A DNA stretch of 58,030 nucleotides from Burkholderiales bacterium (GCA_028868305.1 JAGWUS010000018.1:1-58030); one strand, 5' to 3'. Positions 9,938 through 19,870 are shown, counted from the first letter of the stretch. Program-made: numbers and translations. Notes: a model not told the origin generated them from the sequence alone.

Positions 9938-10792
9938 GTGACTTCCATACTGAATGCTGACCTGCACTGCCACTCCGTGGTCTCTGACGGAACCTTGACG
10001 CCAGAAGCCCTGGCGCAGCGCGCGCATGCCAATGGCGTCGAATTGTGGGCCCTGACCGATCACGACGAAATTGGCGGTCAACACCGGGCTGCAGATGCAG
10101 CCCGGGCGCTGGGCATGAAATACCTGACGGGTGTGGAAATATCGGTCACTTTTATAGGCCAGACCGTGCACATCGTGGGCCTGGGATTTGATGCCGACGA
10201 CGAGCAGTTGCGCACTGGCCTGCGCCAGACCCGGGGCGGTCGCAAGGAACGCGCCATAGAAATGGCTGATGGGCTGGCCAAGGTTGGAATCAAGGGCGCG
10301 TTTGAGGGAGCACTTCAGTTCGTTGGCAACCCTGAACTGATTTCCCGCACGCACTTTGCCCGTTTTTTGGTGGAAAGTGGTGTGTGCAAGGAAACCAACG
10401 AGGTTTTCCGCAAATTTCTGACGGAAGGCAAACCCGGCTTTGTGCCCCACCGCTGGGCCAGCCTGAAGGACGCGGTGACCTGGATCAACGAGGCCGGTGG
10501 CGTGGCCATCATTGCCCACCCGGCCCGTTACAAGTTCACGCCCAACGAAGAATTTGCCCTGTTTACAGAATTCAAGGCCCATGGTGGCCGCGGCGTGGAG
10601 GTTGTGACCGGCAGCCATACCTCTGCGGAATACGTGACCTATGCCGACATGGCCAATGAGTTTGGTCTGGCCGCATCCCGTGGAAGTGATTTTCACAGTC
10701 CCGACGAGAGCCACACCGAATTGGGAACCCTGCCTTTTCTTCCGGGCAACGTGACCCCAGTGTGGGAAGCGCTGGCTTCGCGCATTCGCTGA
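9938..10792 (+). CDS. PHP-domain phosphoesterase (YciV/Rnm-like)
   Basis: A 284-residue PHP-fold metal-dependent phosphatase. The metal ligands are visible in ADLHCHSVVSDG, LTDHDE, IIAHPARY and RGSDFHSPDE. Relatives act as 3',5'-nucleoside bisphosphate phosphatase and as a 5'-3' exonuclease on RNA ends. The start is a GTG at 9938 giving MTSILNADLHCHS. The gene sits directly before yciO, a pairing also found in enterobacteria. Confidence 0.88.
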   Translation: MTSILNADLHCHSVVSDGTLTPEALAQRAHANGVELWALTDHDEIGGQHRAADAARALGMKYLTGVEISVTFIGQTVHIVGLGFDADDEQLRTGLRQTRGGRKERAIEMADGLAKVGIKGAFEGALQFVGNPELISRTHFARFLVESGVCKETNEVFRKFLTEGKPGFVPHRWASLKDAVTWINEAGGVAIIAHPARYKFTPNEEFALFTEFKAHGGRGVEVVTGSHTSAEYVTYADMANEFGLAASRGSDFHSPDESHTELGTLPFLPGNVTPVWEALASRIR

Positions 10793-10794
10793 AC

Positions 10795-11418
10795 ATGGCC
10801 CAATATTTCGAAGTTCACCCAGAGAACCCCCAGGTCCGGCTGCTCAAGCAGGCGGTGACCCTGCTGGAAAAAGGGCAGATCCTTGCGGTACCGACCGACT
10901 CCAGTTATGCGCTGGTCTGCCACCTGGACGACAAGGCAGCCGCGGACAACCTGCGCCGCATCCGGGGTGTTGATGACAAACATCACCTCACCTTGCTATG
11001 CCGCGACCTGAGCGAACTGGCCAGTTATGCCCGCGTGGACAACCGGCAGTACCGCCTGCTCAAGCTGGCAACGCCAGGGCCCTACACCTTCATTCTGGAG
11101 GCCAGCAAGGAAGTGCCGCGGCGCGTGAGCCACCCTTCGCGCAAGACCATTGGGCTGCGCGTACCTGAGCATAAAGTGCTCCAGGACCTGCTAGCCCTTC
11201 ACGGATCAGCACTGCTAGCTACTACTTTGATAGCAATCAACGAATCCGACCCGCTCAATGACGCGTATGAAATCCGCGAGCGCTATGAGCACCAGATTGC
11301 CGCAGTCATTGATGTGGGCGCTTGTGCCCACCAACCCACCACCGTGATCGACCTCACGACCGACGCCCCCCGGGTGTTGCGCCAGGGTCTTGGCGATCTG
11401 GCCCGGCTGGGCATGTAA
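10795..11418 (+). CDS. yciO: YciO/Sua5/YrdC-family protein
   Basis: A 207-residue protein of the threonylcarbamoyl-AMP synthase superfamily, YciO branch. The nucleotide-binding motifs are LAVPTDSSYAL, the KxHxLTLLCRD region and GLRVP. YciO proteins are close to TsaC/Sua5 but their physiological role is less clear. The ATG at 10795 follows the PHP stop by 2 bases, implying coupling. Residues about 131-147 are encoded by a copy of the dispersed palindromic repeat, which adds the LLATTLIAIN stretch. Confidence 0.87.
   Translation: MAQYFEVHPENPQVRLLKQAVTLLEKGQILAVPTDSSYALVCHLDDKAAADNLRRIRGVDDKHHLTLLCRDLSELASYARVDNRQYRLLKLATPGPYTFILEASKEVPRRVSHPSRKTIGLRVPEHKVLQDLLALHGSALLATTLIAINESDPLNDAYEIRERYEHQIAAVIDVGACAHQPTTVIDLTTDAPRVLRQGLGDLARLGM
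11186..11234 (-). repeat. Dispersed palindromic repeat, copy inside yciO
   Basis: The core reads GCTAT-N7-GTAGC on the minus strand (11218-11234). It is followed by the conserved tail with GGGCTAGCAGG. It lies antisense to the host gene and is read in frame as coding sequence. Confidence 0.6.
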
Positions 11419-11448
11419 CACCTCTCAAACCAACAAGGAATTTTTCCT

Positions 11449-12117
11449 GTGGACATTGCACACCTGATTCAAACCGTTGCCATCTACGCCTTGCCCGTGC
11501 TGTTCGCCATCACAGTGCACGAAGCAGCGCACGGCTTTGCAGCGCGCCACTTTGGCGACAATACCGCATGGATGCTGGGCCGGGTCACGCTCAACCCCGC
11601 CAAGCACATCGATCCGATTGGCACCATTCTCATGCCCCTGTTGCTGTACTTTGCAACGTCGGGGGCTTTCCTATTTGGCTACGCCAAACCGGTCCCAGTC
11701 CGTTTCGACCGCCTGCGCAATCCCAAGCGGGACATGGTCTGGGTGGCTCTTGCTGGCCCTGCAGCCAATCTGGCGCAGGCACTCGCGTGGGGCATATTGC
11801 TGTACCTATTGCAAGCCATGGGCGTGACCGAGCCCTTCTTCAGCCGGATGTGCCAGGGTGGTGTGCTGGTCAACGTGGTGATGTTTGCCTTCAACATGTT
11901 TCCGCTACCACCCCTCGACGGTGGGCGCATTCTGGTGGGGCTGCTACCGCTCCGCCAGGCGGCGCTGGTGTCCCAGGTAGAGCCCTATGGCTTTTTCATT
12001 GTGATGGCACTAGTGGTGTCTGGCATCGTCAGTTCAGTGTGGATGCAGCCTGTCATGGCCCTGACCTTCGGGCTGCTGGACCTTTTGCTCTCGCCTCTGG
12101 CAGCGCTCGTTCACTGA
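11449..12117 (+). CDS. Site-2 protease family M50 integral membrane metalloprotease
   Basis: A 222-residue polytopic membrane protein. The zinc-binding motif HEAAH sits in the first half, and the second active-site motif appears as NMFPLPPLDGGRI. It has about five hydrophobic segments and no PDZ domain, which is the compact Rip/SpoIVFB-like subgroup. Such enzymes cut transmembrane segments of anti-sigma factors or signal-peptide remnants; no substrate is visible. The start is the GTG at 11449, preceded by AAGGAA. It lies between yciO and trpS, a common betaproteobacterial arrangement. Confidence 0.9.
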   Translation: MDIAHLIQTVAIYALPVLFAITVHEAAHGFAARHFGDNTAWMLGRVTLNPAKHIDPIGTILMPLLLYFATSGAFLFGYAKPVPVRFDRLRNPKRDMVWVALAGPAANLAQALAWGILLYLLQAMGVTEPFFSRMCQGGVLVNVVMFAFNMFPLPPLDGGRILVGLLPLRQAALVSQVEPYGFFIVMALVVSGIVSSVWMQPVMALTFGLLDLLLSPLAALVH

Positions 12118-12140
12118 TTTCATTTCTGATTGTTTCTGCT

Positions 12141-13445
12141 ATGAGTCCCGTTCGCTTTCTTACCGGTATCACCACATCGGGCACGCCCCACCTGGGCAAC
12201 TATGTGGGCTCCATCCGTCCCGCAGTGCGTGCCAGCCTGAGTCCGGGGGTGGAAAGTTTCTATTTCCTGGCCGACTACCACGCACTCATCAAGATCGATG
12301 AGCCGGCACGCATCCAGCGCTCCACGCTGGAAATTGCCGCAAGCTGGCTGGCCGCCGGTCTGGACCCGGAGAAAGTCACTTTCTACCGCCAGTCCGACAT
12401 TCCCGAAATTGCAGAACTCACCTGGTTTCTCACCTGCGTCACCGGCAAGGGGGTGCTCAACCGCGCCCACGCCTACAAGGCGGCCGTGGACAAGAACACC
12501 GCCAGTGGCATGGACCCGGACTCGGATGTCACCGCCGGCCTGTTCATGTACCCGGTGCTGATGGGCGCCGACATCCTGATGTTCAACGCCCACAAGGTGC
12601 CGGTGGGACGCGACCAGATCCAGCACATCGAGATGGCCCGCGACATGGCCGCCAGCTTCAACCACCGCTATGGCGAGCACTTTGTGCCACCGCAGGCCGA
12701 GATTGAAGAGAGCGTGGCCACCCTGCCCGGCCTGGACGGTCGCAAGATGAGCAAGAGCTATGACAACACCATTCCGCTCTTTGCACCGCGCGAGCAACTG
12801 AAAAAACTGATTGCTGGCGTCAAAACCGATTCGCGCCTGCCGGGTGAGACCAAAGACACCGAAGGCTCGGCCCTGTTCCAGATCTACCAGGCGTTCGCCT
12901 CGGAAGAAGAGACTGAAGCGCTGCGCAAATCCTTCGCAGACGGCATTGCCTGGGGCGATGCCAAGGACATACTGTTCGAACGCATTGACCGAGAGATCGC
13001 TCCCATGCGTGCGGCCTACGAAGACTTTATGGCCCACCCGGAAAAGGTGGAGGCCCTGCTGTTGACCGGTGCTGCCAAGGCCCGCGCGATTGCCACACCC
13101 TTCATGGCGCAACTGCGCAGTGCCGTGGGCCTGCGCAGCCTGGGTGCTGCTGCACAAACGCAGACCACCAAAACCCACAAGGTGGCACTCGCGTCCTTCA
13201 AGCAGTACCGAGAGAAAGACGGCCAGTTTTACTTCAAGCTGGCAGCTGCTGACGGAACAGTACTGCTGCAGAGCAAGGCCTTTGAATCGGGCAAGGCTGC
13301 AGGTCAGGCTATTGCCCAGCTGCAGCGTGACGGCGCAACGGGCATCGCAGCGCTCCAGACGCAACTGGAAGCGCTGGATGCCTTGGCACAAAGCTCGGCA
13401 ACCCAGGCCCTGGCAGCCATGGCCGAGGCGGCCGAGAAAAAATAA
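12141..13445 (+). CDS. trpS: Tryptophanyl-tRNA synthetase with C-terminal extension
   Basis: Class I aminoacyl-tRNA synthetase that charges tRNA-Trp. The HIGH-like motif is TPHLGNY (residues 15-21) and the KMSKS motif is at 202-206. The enzyme is 434 residues, about 100 longer than the usual 334. Residues 345-398 form an added module (SFKQYREKDGQFYFKL and a later KAFESGKAA) that resembles the small DUF1508/YegP beta domain. An alanine-rich tail follows. The start ATG at 12141 follows the protease stop by 23 bases. The open frame extends far upstream, but that part lies over the protease and yciO genes. Confidence 0.93.
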   Translation: MSPVRFLTGITTSGTPHLGNYVGSIRPAVRASLSPGVESFYFLADYHALIKIDEPARIQRSTLEIAASWLAAGLDPEKVTFYRQSDIPEIAELTWFLTCVTGKGVLNRAHAYKAAVDKNTASGMDPDSDVTAGLFMYPVLMGADILMFNAHKVPVGRDQIQHIEMARDMAASFNHRYGEHFVPPQAEIEESVATLPGLDGRKMSKSYDNTIPLFAPREQLKKLIAGVKTDSRLPGETKDTEGSALFQIYQAFASEEETEALRKSFADGIAWGDAKDILFERIDREIAPMRAAYEDFMAHPEKVEALLLTGAAKARAIATPFMAQLRSAVGLRSLGAAAQTQTTKTHKVALASFKQYREKDGQFYFKLAAADGTVLLQSKAFESGKAAGQAIAQLQRDGATGIAALQTQLEALDALAQSSATQALAAMAEAAEKK

Positions 13446-13446
13446 C

Positions 13447-13500
13447 GCTATCAATTAAATAGCTGACTGTGCACATCCCATGCGGGGTGGAGGCAAAAAT
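13447..13500 (+). repeat. Dispersed palindromic repeat, copy after trpS
   Basis: The core GCTAT-N7-ATAGC occupies 13447-13463. The tail ends in GGGGTGGAGGCAAAAAT. It begins 2 bases after the trpS stop codon and could fold as a short stem near the mRNA 3' end. Confidence 0.65.
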
Positions 13501-13520
13501 GTTCACAAAGGAGCTACGCC

Positions 13521-14153
13521 ATGAGTGACTACCCCAAAGACATCTACACCGAACCGTCGCCGCTGGACGTCAACACCCTGGCCAATCTGGGGCCGTTGCG
13601 TGGCATGGCCGGCATCTGGGAAGGCCTGCGCGGCCTGGACGTCAAGCCCAAAGCCGAAGGCCCCAAGAAGCAGGCTTTTTATGAGCACATGGAGCTGCAA
13701 CCCATTGACCCGCAGACCAATGGACCCCAACTGCTGTACGGCCTGCGCTACCACACCCACGTCACCAAGCCGGACCAGGTCAAGACCTACCACGACCAGG
13801 TAGGTTACTGGCTGTGGGAGCCCGCTACCGGCACCATCATCCAGACCCTGGCGATTCCGCGCGGACAGATTGCCATGGCCGTGGGCCAGGCCAGCGCAGA
13901 TGCCAGGAGTTTCGAACTGGTCGCAACGCGGGACACCACCACCTACGGCATCTGCTCCAACCCGTTCCTGGAATACGCGTTCCGGACCGATGCATACCGG
14001 ATCAAGGTCACCATCAACGATGATGGCACCTGGAGCTACGACGAAGACACGGTGCTGATGATCAAGGGCCAGACCGAACCGTTTCACCACACCGACCGCA
14101 ACACCCTGCGCAAGCTCACAGAGCCCACCCCCAACCCGCTGGCACGCGGCTGA
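13521..14153 (+). CDS. Nitrobindin-like haem-binding beta-barrel protein
   Basis: A 210-residue cytoplasmic protein matching the DUF1794/nitrobindin (THAP4-C-like) beta-barrel family. The features I recognise are the N-terminal LRGMAGIWEG strand, the GYWLWEPATGTIIQTLAIPRGQ block (split here as GYWLWEPATG and TLAIPRGQ) and the C-terminal HHTDRNTLRKL segment that carries candidate haem-ligand histidines. Relatives bind ferric haem and scavenge NO or peroxynitrite. A good ribosome-binding site (AAAGGAG) precedes the ATG. The haem function is inferred from the family. Confidence 0.8.
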   Translation: MSDYPKDIYTEPSPLDVNTLANLGPLRGMAGIWEGLRGLDVKPKAEGPKKQAFYEHMELQPIDPQTNGPQLLYGLRYHTHVTKPDQVKTYHDQVGYWLWEPATGTIIQTLAIPRGQIAMAVGQASADARSFELVATRDTTTYGICSNPFLEYAFRTDAYRIKVTINDDGTWSYDEDTVLMIKGQTEPFHHTDRNTLRKLTEPTPNPLARG

Positions 14154-14204
14154 CGCGCGCTATCAGAACCCTCTCCTCCACAACCCAACCACCACCGCCA
14201 AACT

Positions 14205-14615
14205 ATGCACAACACCATCAAAACTCTCATCCTGGCACTGGCCGGCGCCACACTGTCTGCCCTGGCGGCCAGTGCCACGGTAGAAACACTGCCTTCAGGC
14301 GTCAAGGTATCCCACACCGCCGTGGGCACGGGCGCGAGCCCCAAAGCCAGCGACACGGTCAAGGTGCACTACCGTGGCACGCTGGCCGATGGCAAGGAAT
14401 TTGACAGCTCCTACAAACGCAATGCGCCGGCCACGTTCCCGCTCAACCGCGTCATTCCCTGCTGGACCGAGGGCGTACAGAAAATCAGGGTGGGCGGAAA
14501 AGCCACCCTGACCTGCCCGCCTGCCACGGCCTATGGCGAACGCGGTGCGCCTGGCGCGGTGCCGCCCAACGCCACTTTGACGTTTGAGGTGGAACTGCTG
14601 TCCATCGAAAAGTAA
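14205..14615 (+). CDS. FKBP-type peptidyl-prolyl isomerase, exported
   Basis: A 136-residue protein with a cleavable signal peptide (hydrophobic ILALAGATLSALAASA) followed by a single FKBP domain. The domain shows VHYRGTLADGKEFDSSY, the VIPCWTEG loop and TLTFEVELL at the end. It should assist folding in the periplasm. The active-site aromatic residues look conserved. Confidence 0.9.
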   Translation: MHNTIKTLILALAGATLSALAASATVETLPSGVKVSHTAVGTGASPKASDTVKVHYRGTLADGKEFDSSYKRNAPATFPLNRVIPCWTEGVQKIRVGGKATLTCPPATAYGERGAPGAVPPNATLTFEVELLSIEK

Positions 14616-14636
14616 GCGCCCTCCCTGCTCTGCGCC

Positions 14637-14933
14637 ATGTCAAACGACAACCAGATCCTTATCCCGCAGTCCTTCCTGGATTTGTTCCTGAATCCGGGAC
14701 GCACCAGACACCATGCGCCCCATGCCCTGATCATGGAGCGCTACGAGTTGTGCGAGGACCTGGCGAGCGCGCTGGTGGAGCAGGCCAACACCCGACAGTG
14801 GGAACTCGGCGTGGAAAAAGAAGACATCGTCGGGCGCATCCACCAAGGCCTGTTGTCCGGCGAAGCAGGCCTCAGCGAAGCTGAAGCACAGTGGGTCAGC
14901 CTGCGCCTTTCCGAACTGATGGACAGCCACTAA
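14637..14933 (+). CDS. Conserved hypothetical protein
   Basis: A 98-residue soluble, mostly helical protein with no motif I can name. It is acidic, has no signal or membrane segment, and contains the segment RYELCEDLASALVEQA. It lies 21 bases after the FKBP gene and just before the DUF3297 gene on the same strand. Similar small proteins occur in related betaproteobacteria. Function unknown. Confidence 0.7.
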   Translation: MSNDNQILIPQSFLDLFLNPGRTRHHAPHALIMERYELCEDLASALVEQANTRQWELGVEKEDIVGRIHQGLLSGEAGLSEAEAQWVSLRLSELMDSH

Positions 14934-14963
14934 ACCCAATTGATATTGACCGGAAAGAAATCC

Positions 14964-15212
14964 ATGACCGAAACCAGCCCGCGCCCTGCGCTACCCGACC
15001 ACCTCGCCATCGACCCACGCAGCCCCCACCATGTGGCCGCAGTGTTCGATCACGACATCGGCATCCGCTTCAACGAGAAGGAACGCATGGATGTCGAGGA
15101 ATACTGCATCAGCGAAGGCTGGATCAAGGTCGCCGCCGGCAAGACCGTCGACCGCAGGGGCCGCCCCCTGCTGATCAAGCTCAAGGGAAAAGTCGAAGCC
15201 TTCTATCGGTGA
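14964..15212 (+). CDS. DUF3297 family protein
   Basis: An 82-residue protein matching the DUF3297 pattern: GIGIRFNEKER, then EEYCISEGWIKVAAGKTVDRRGRP, quoted here only in part, and the C-terminal LKGKVEAFYR. The function of the family is unknown. I chose the ATG at 14964, which is preceded by GGAAAG, rather than the TTG-type extension upstream. Confidence 0.85.
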   Translation: MTETSPRPALPDHLAIDPRSPHHVAAVFDHDIGIRFNEKERMDVEEYCISEGWIKVAAGKTVDRRGRPLLIKLKGKVEAFYR

Positions 15213-15309
15213 ACCGGCCCGCATTCGCGGCGGTGCACTGTTACATTCCTTTACCTCCTGGTCATGGCGCGGTCACATTTCAGTGGCACCATCATGTCTC
15301 TTATCCCCA

Positions 15310-15780
15310 ATGACCATGAAAGCTCTTCAGGAACACACTCCCGCTGACCTGCAAACCACGGGTCCGAATCCGGCGCCTGCGTCAGTAGATCTGGTTCCCG
15401 TCCTGGTGGGTCAGGTGTATGAAGAGGCCCCACCGGTGGTGCGTGGACGTCTTATAGAACACCTTTTGAAACCCTTGAGTGTCCTGTCACTGGTTGCGGT
15501 GGCCAATGGCGCATTTGCCAGAATTACCCTCGGCAATGCCACCCCTGGTTTGCACGTCAGCGCAGAAGACGCACAACGTATTGCCTCCGCCGATGTCATT
15601 GCTCTGGTCAACCATGTGCAGCAAGTCAGCGTACAGGTGGTTGACGGTCTTTCTCAGATCATCTCCTCTTCGCCGGTGCTTGCGGGTTCGACAGCAACGG
15701 CCATGCTGCTCACTCTGCTGGCCAAGCGGGCCATCCAGCACGCCCCGATCACGGGCAATGATTTCGATCCCACCACCTGA
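15310..15780 (+). CDS. Hypothetical protein
   Basis: A 156-residue product with a central hydrophobic stretch (LSVLSLVAVANGAFA) and a C-terminal hydrophobic segment (TATAMLLTLLAKRA) that could contact the membrane. ATG codons at 15310 and 15316 are both possible starts. No known domain is recognised. It stands alone on the plus strand after DUF3297. Confidence 0.6.
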   Translation: MTMKALQEHTPADLQTTGPNPAPASVDLVPVLVGQVYEEAPPVVRGRLIEHLLKPLSVLSLVAVANGAFARITLGNATPGLHVSAEDAQRIASADVIALVNHVQQVSVQVVDGLSQIISSSPVLAGSTATAMLLTLLAKRAIQHAPITGNDFDPTT

Positions 15781-15986
15781 ACGCTGGCGTGGTCTGCTGG
15801 GTCAGTCGTGCAGATGCTCCCGTACAAACTGGCGAAACAGGGCCATAATCTGAGCCTACTTCGCTGACTTTTCACGAGCCAGAGGATGCCCGGCATTCGC
15901 ATTGAATAAGGCACCGGGGCCTGACTCCAAAGCCACCCTGATCGGTCCTTTGCCGCCCTGCGACATTCCGCACTCGTTGTAGAAGA

Positions 15987-16133
15987 ATGAAAGAATCCAA
16001 CAACATCAACCCCAAAAAAGAACACCAGCCGCGATTCGGCAGACTACTCGTCATCTGTGCCCTGTCCGTCATATTCTGTGGCTGGCTGGTATGGTTCGCC
16101 ACGACATACTTGCCGGATTGCTGTGCACCGTGA
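15987..16133 (+). CDS. Possible 48-residue single-pass membrane protein
   Basis: A short ATG-initiated frame encoding a lysine-rich start (MKESNNINPKKEH) followed by one clear hydrophobic helix (LLVICALSVIFCGWLVWFA) and a short Cys-containing tail. It fills most of the otherwise gene-free stretch 15781-16168. The ribosome-binding site is weak (AGAAG). The amphipathic-then-hydrophobic layout is typical of real small membrane proteins, but there is no homology support. Confidence 0.35.
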   Translation: MKESNNINPKKEHQPRFGRLLVICALSVIFCGWLVWFATTYLPDCCAP

Positions 16134-16168
16134 TGCAATGAGAAGATTCCTGATGCGGTTGGTGTTGG

Positions 16169-17446
16169 TCAGAAGCTTGTGGCAAACATCACTAGCACCG
16201 CAACAGTCATCACCAGAGTTGCCGACCAGCCAAAAAAGCGATGCCGGGTACTGATGGTGTACTGTCCCATCAGTTTTTCCGATTGCCCCACCAGCATCAT
16301 GGCGGCCATGATGGGTACTGAAATCACACCGTTGACAATCGCGCTCCATACAAGCGCTTTGATGGGGTCCACTTCCAGATAGCCCATTGCGGTGCCAATG
16401 CCGGTAGCGGCAATGATGATGAGGTAGAACCCTCTTGCCTCATTGAAACCGTCGGACAGACTTGCTTTCCAGCCATAGAGTTCGCTCACCGCATAGGCGG
16501 CAGAGCCTGCGAGCACCGGCACGGCCAGCAAGCCAGTCCCAATAATGCCCAGAGCGAACACCAGGAAGGCAAACTCCCCTGCCACGGGACGCAGCGCCTC
16601 GGCCGCCTGAGATGACGTCTGAATGTTGGTAATACCTTGCGCATTCAAGGTTACAGCCGTGGCAATGACAATGCAGAGGGCCACCATATTGGAAAATGAC
16701 ATTCCGATGTACGTGTCTTCCTTGATTCGCCAAAGGTGCTCCGCTGCGTATTCCGGATGTGACTTCAATGCCTTGGAATCTGGTCGACGATTGCTGTCCT
16801 CGACTTCCTGAGCCGCTTGCCAGAAGAACAGGTAGGGACTGATGGTCGTACCCAGAACGGCGACCACCATGGCGGCATACTCCTTTAGTGACGTGTCGTG
16901 GAATGAAAATGCCCAAGGGTGAAGTGACTCACTGATGGCCTGCTTCCAAGGCACATTTACAGTAAGAATCACGGCAACGTACGAAAACAGGGTCAGCGTG
17001 AGCCATTTCAGGATTCGTACGGTACTTTCATACGAAAAAGCAATCTGGGTAGTGATGCAAAGCCCCCCAAAGGCAAGTACATAGAGAGCCAATGGGCCGC
17101 CGACCAACAGGCGTAAAGCTTCGCCCATAGCCCCAATGTCAGCCGCAATATTGATGGTGTTGGCGATCACAAGCAGCCCGACAAGGATTTTTGTGAGCCA
17201 CCGGGGAAACTGTTTGTTGATATTGGCAGCAAGCCCCTCTCCAGTGACCCATCCGATGCGGGCAGAAAGCATCTGGATGCCAATCATCAGTGGCGTAGTA
17301 AGAAGCAATGTCCAAACGAGCGAAAAGCGGAACTGCGAACCAGCCTGTGAATAGGTCGCAATGCCGCTCGGATCATCGTCAGCCGCACCGGTAATCAGAC
17401 CAGGGCCGAGACGGTTGACGAATTCTTTTGCGGTTTGAGTCACCAT
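16169..17446 (-). CDS. NRAMP-family divalent metal transporter, divergent metal site
   Basis: A 425-residue polytopic transporter of the NRAMP/MntH superfamily with about 11 hydrophobic segments. Helix 1 carries DDDPSGIATYSQAG where MntH has DPGN. Helix 6 carries TTISPYLFFWQ where MntH has the MPH signature, so two of the usual metal ligands are replaced. Proteins with this variant are annotated as divalent metal transporters, and some NRAMP relatives with altered sites carry Mg2+. I started at ATG 17446 because the upstream codons are atypical. The substrate is unproven. Confidence 0.85.
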   Translation of the reverse strand: MVTQTAKEFVNRLGPGLITGAADDDPSGIATYSQAGSQFRFSLVWTLLLTTPLMIGIQMLSARIGWVTGEGLAANINKQFPRWLTKILVGLLVIANTINIAADIGAMGEALRLLVGGPLALYVLAFGGLCITTQIAFSYESTVRILKWLTLTLFSYVAVILTVNVPWKQAISESLHPWAFSFHDTSLKEYAAMVVAVLGTTISPYLFFWQAAQEVEDSNRRPDSKALKSHPEYAAEHLWRIKEDTYIGMSFSNMVALCIVIATAVTLNAQGITNIQTSSQAAEALRPVAGEFAFLVFALGIIGTGLLAVPVLAGSAAYAVSELYGWKASLSDGFNEARGFYLIIIAATGIGTAMGYLEVDPIKALVWSAIVNGVISVPIMAAMMLVGQSEKLMGQYTISTRHRFFGWSATLVMTVAVLVMFATSF

Positions 17447-17916
17447 GGCAAATACCCCAATGCACCCACCAAGGTGCACGTACGCGCTCTATTGACTAGC
17501 GCTGATAAAAATCACCTGGGGAGGTTGCTCGGTCTTGGTGGTGCAAGACCCACGGCAAGCTTGCCAGGCACGTTAAGCAAAAGCCCCCGTGCCGGTTCGA
17601 CAAGCTCTCTTGGCCACTGCGTGGCTAGAAGCGAATCAGACCAACCGGAGGCCAAGAACTTTCTGAGTCCATGTTGTTGGCCGGTTGTTAATGATGCAGG
17701 AATTCTATAGGTTCAGGCTTAAAAAGCGCTCACTGCCCAAGTAAACATTAAGTAAAGCATTGCCTGCATGGTGCATAACCCGAACTACGATTTTGAGAAC
17801 CGCTAGCTCCCTATCGGGGCGGCCTTTTGGGTCCGGTTGACTGGGCGGTTTCTGAACACGGAATCAACCGGGCGCACATCCTGAAGCAGGTGCGTGTACA
17901 AGCGAAAACCCGCCGC
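17447..17916. other. Intergenic region without a clear gene
   Basis: About 470 bases between the NRAMP start and the rhodanese stop. It holds a 7-bp hairpin with a 6-base loop (17531-17550: arms GGTCTTG and CAAGACC) that would lie in the NRAMP leader. A partial copy of the GTTCGACAAGCTC-type repeat lies near 17597. The frames here are short and not convincing. I see no known metal riboswitch. Confidence 0.4.
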
Positions 17917-18273
17917 TTAGTTCAAGAACTTGCTCCAGGTGCCAATGTTGTAAACCCGTGGGTAGCCATGCTTCTTAAGCAGAAGTTTGGCCATCCCACT
18001 TCGTGAACCACTGGCACAGCACAACACCACCGGAGAGGACTTGGGTATCTCACCCAGCCGGCTTCCCAACTGCTGAAGGGGAATGTTGATGGTTCCCGGG
18101 GCGCTCCCATGCGCAAATTCTGCTGTCGACCTGACATCCACAAGGGTTGCGCCTTCCTTCCTGAGCTCCGGCAGCATGGCAACTACTCTTTTCGAGTTCC
18201 ACCACTTGTACCCAAACCAGAGTGCCAGGGCCATGAATGGCCAATACTGTCTGAAAAATTCCTGAAAATCCAT
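17917..18273 (-). CDS. Membrane-anchored rhodanese-domain protein
   Basis: A 118-residue protein. An N-terminal hydrophobic anchor (WPFMALALWFGYKWW) leads into a single rhodanese domain with the TLVDVRS and AEFAHGSAPGTINIPL motifs. The active-site loop is CCASGSRSG, the first or second Cys being the sulfur carrier. It probably acts as a sulfurtransferase at the inner membrane. The start is the ATG at 18273; the frame continues upstream into the tRNA terminator and was not used. Confidence 0.87.
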   Translation of the reverse strand: MDFQEFFRQYWPFMALALWFGYKWWNSKRVVAMLPELRKEGATLVDVRSTAEFAHGSAPGTINIPLQQLGSRLGEIPKSSPVVLCCASGSRSGMAKLLLKKHGYPRVYNIGTWSKFLN

Positions 18274-18305
18274 TTCAATCCTTGCCGTCCCTGGTGTAAG
18301 TAGAA

Positions 18306-18330
18306 AGGGCCTCTGCACAGCAGAGGCCCT
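18306..18330 (-). terminator. Intrinsic terminator after tRNA-Ser
   Basis: A perfect 11-bp stem (arms AGGGCCTCTGC and GCAGAGGCCCT) with a 3-base loop, followed on the minus strand by TTCTACTT. It lies 10 bases beyond the tRNA 3' end and just before the rhodanese gene. Confidence 0.75.
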
Positions 18331-18340
18331 TGTCATTCGG

Positions 18341-18427
18341 CGGAGAAGGTGGGATTCGAACCCACGGTAGGGTCGCCCCTACGCCTGATTTCGAGTCAGG
18401 TACATTCGACCACTCTGCCACTTCTCC
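18341..18427 (-). tRNA. tRNA-Ser, anticodon CGA
   Basis: An 87-base gene with the long variable arm of class II tRNAs. The acceptor stem is GGAGAAG/CTTCTCC. The anticodon stem-loop has loop CTCGAAA with anticodon CGA. The T-arm contains GGTTCGAATCC, and G73 is the expected serine discriminator. The genome encodes CCG rather than CCA after G73, so the tail must be added or repaired post-transcriptionally. It lies 36 bases downstream of serS on the same strand, so synthetase and substrate tRNA are linked. Confidence 0.95.
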
Positions 18428-18463
18428 TGCATTCGCGTCGGTCGAAACGAAGCCGCAATTCTA

Positions 18464-19856
<1,393 letters not shown>

Positions 19857-19870
19857 ATCCAACAAGAGGA

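Noticed and set aside
12120..13454. A long open frame antisense to trpS (444 codons)
   Set aside because: It lies wholly opposite a certain gene, has no domain and reflects GC-rich codon bias.
17435..17710. A frame of 91 codons in the NRAMP-rhodanese gap
   Set aside because: Composition is unlike real proteins and the start lies inside the NRAMP gene; no homology seen.
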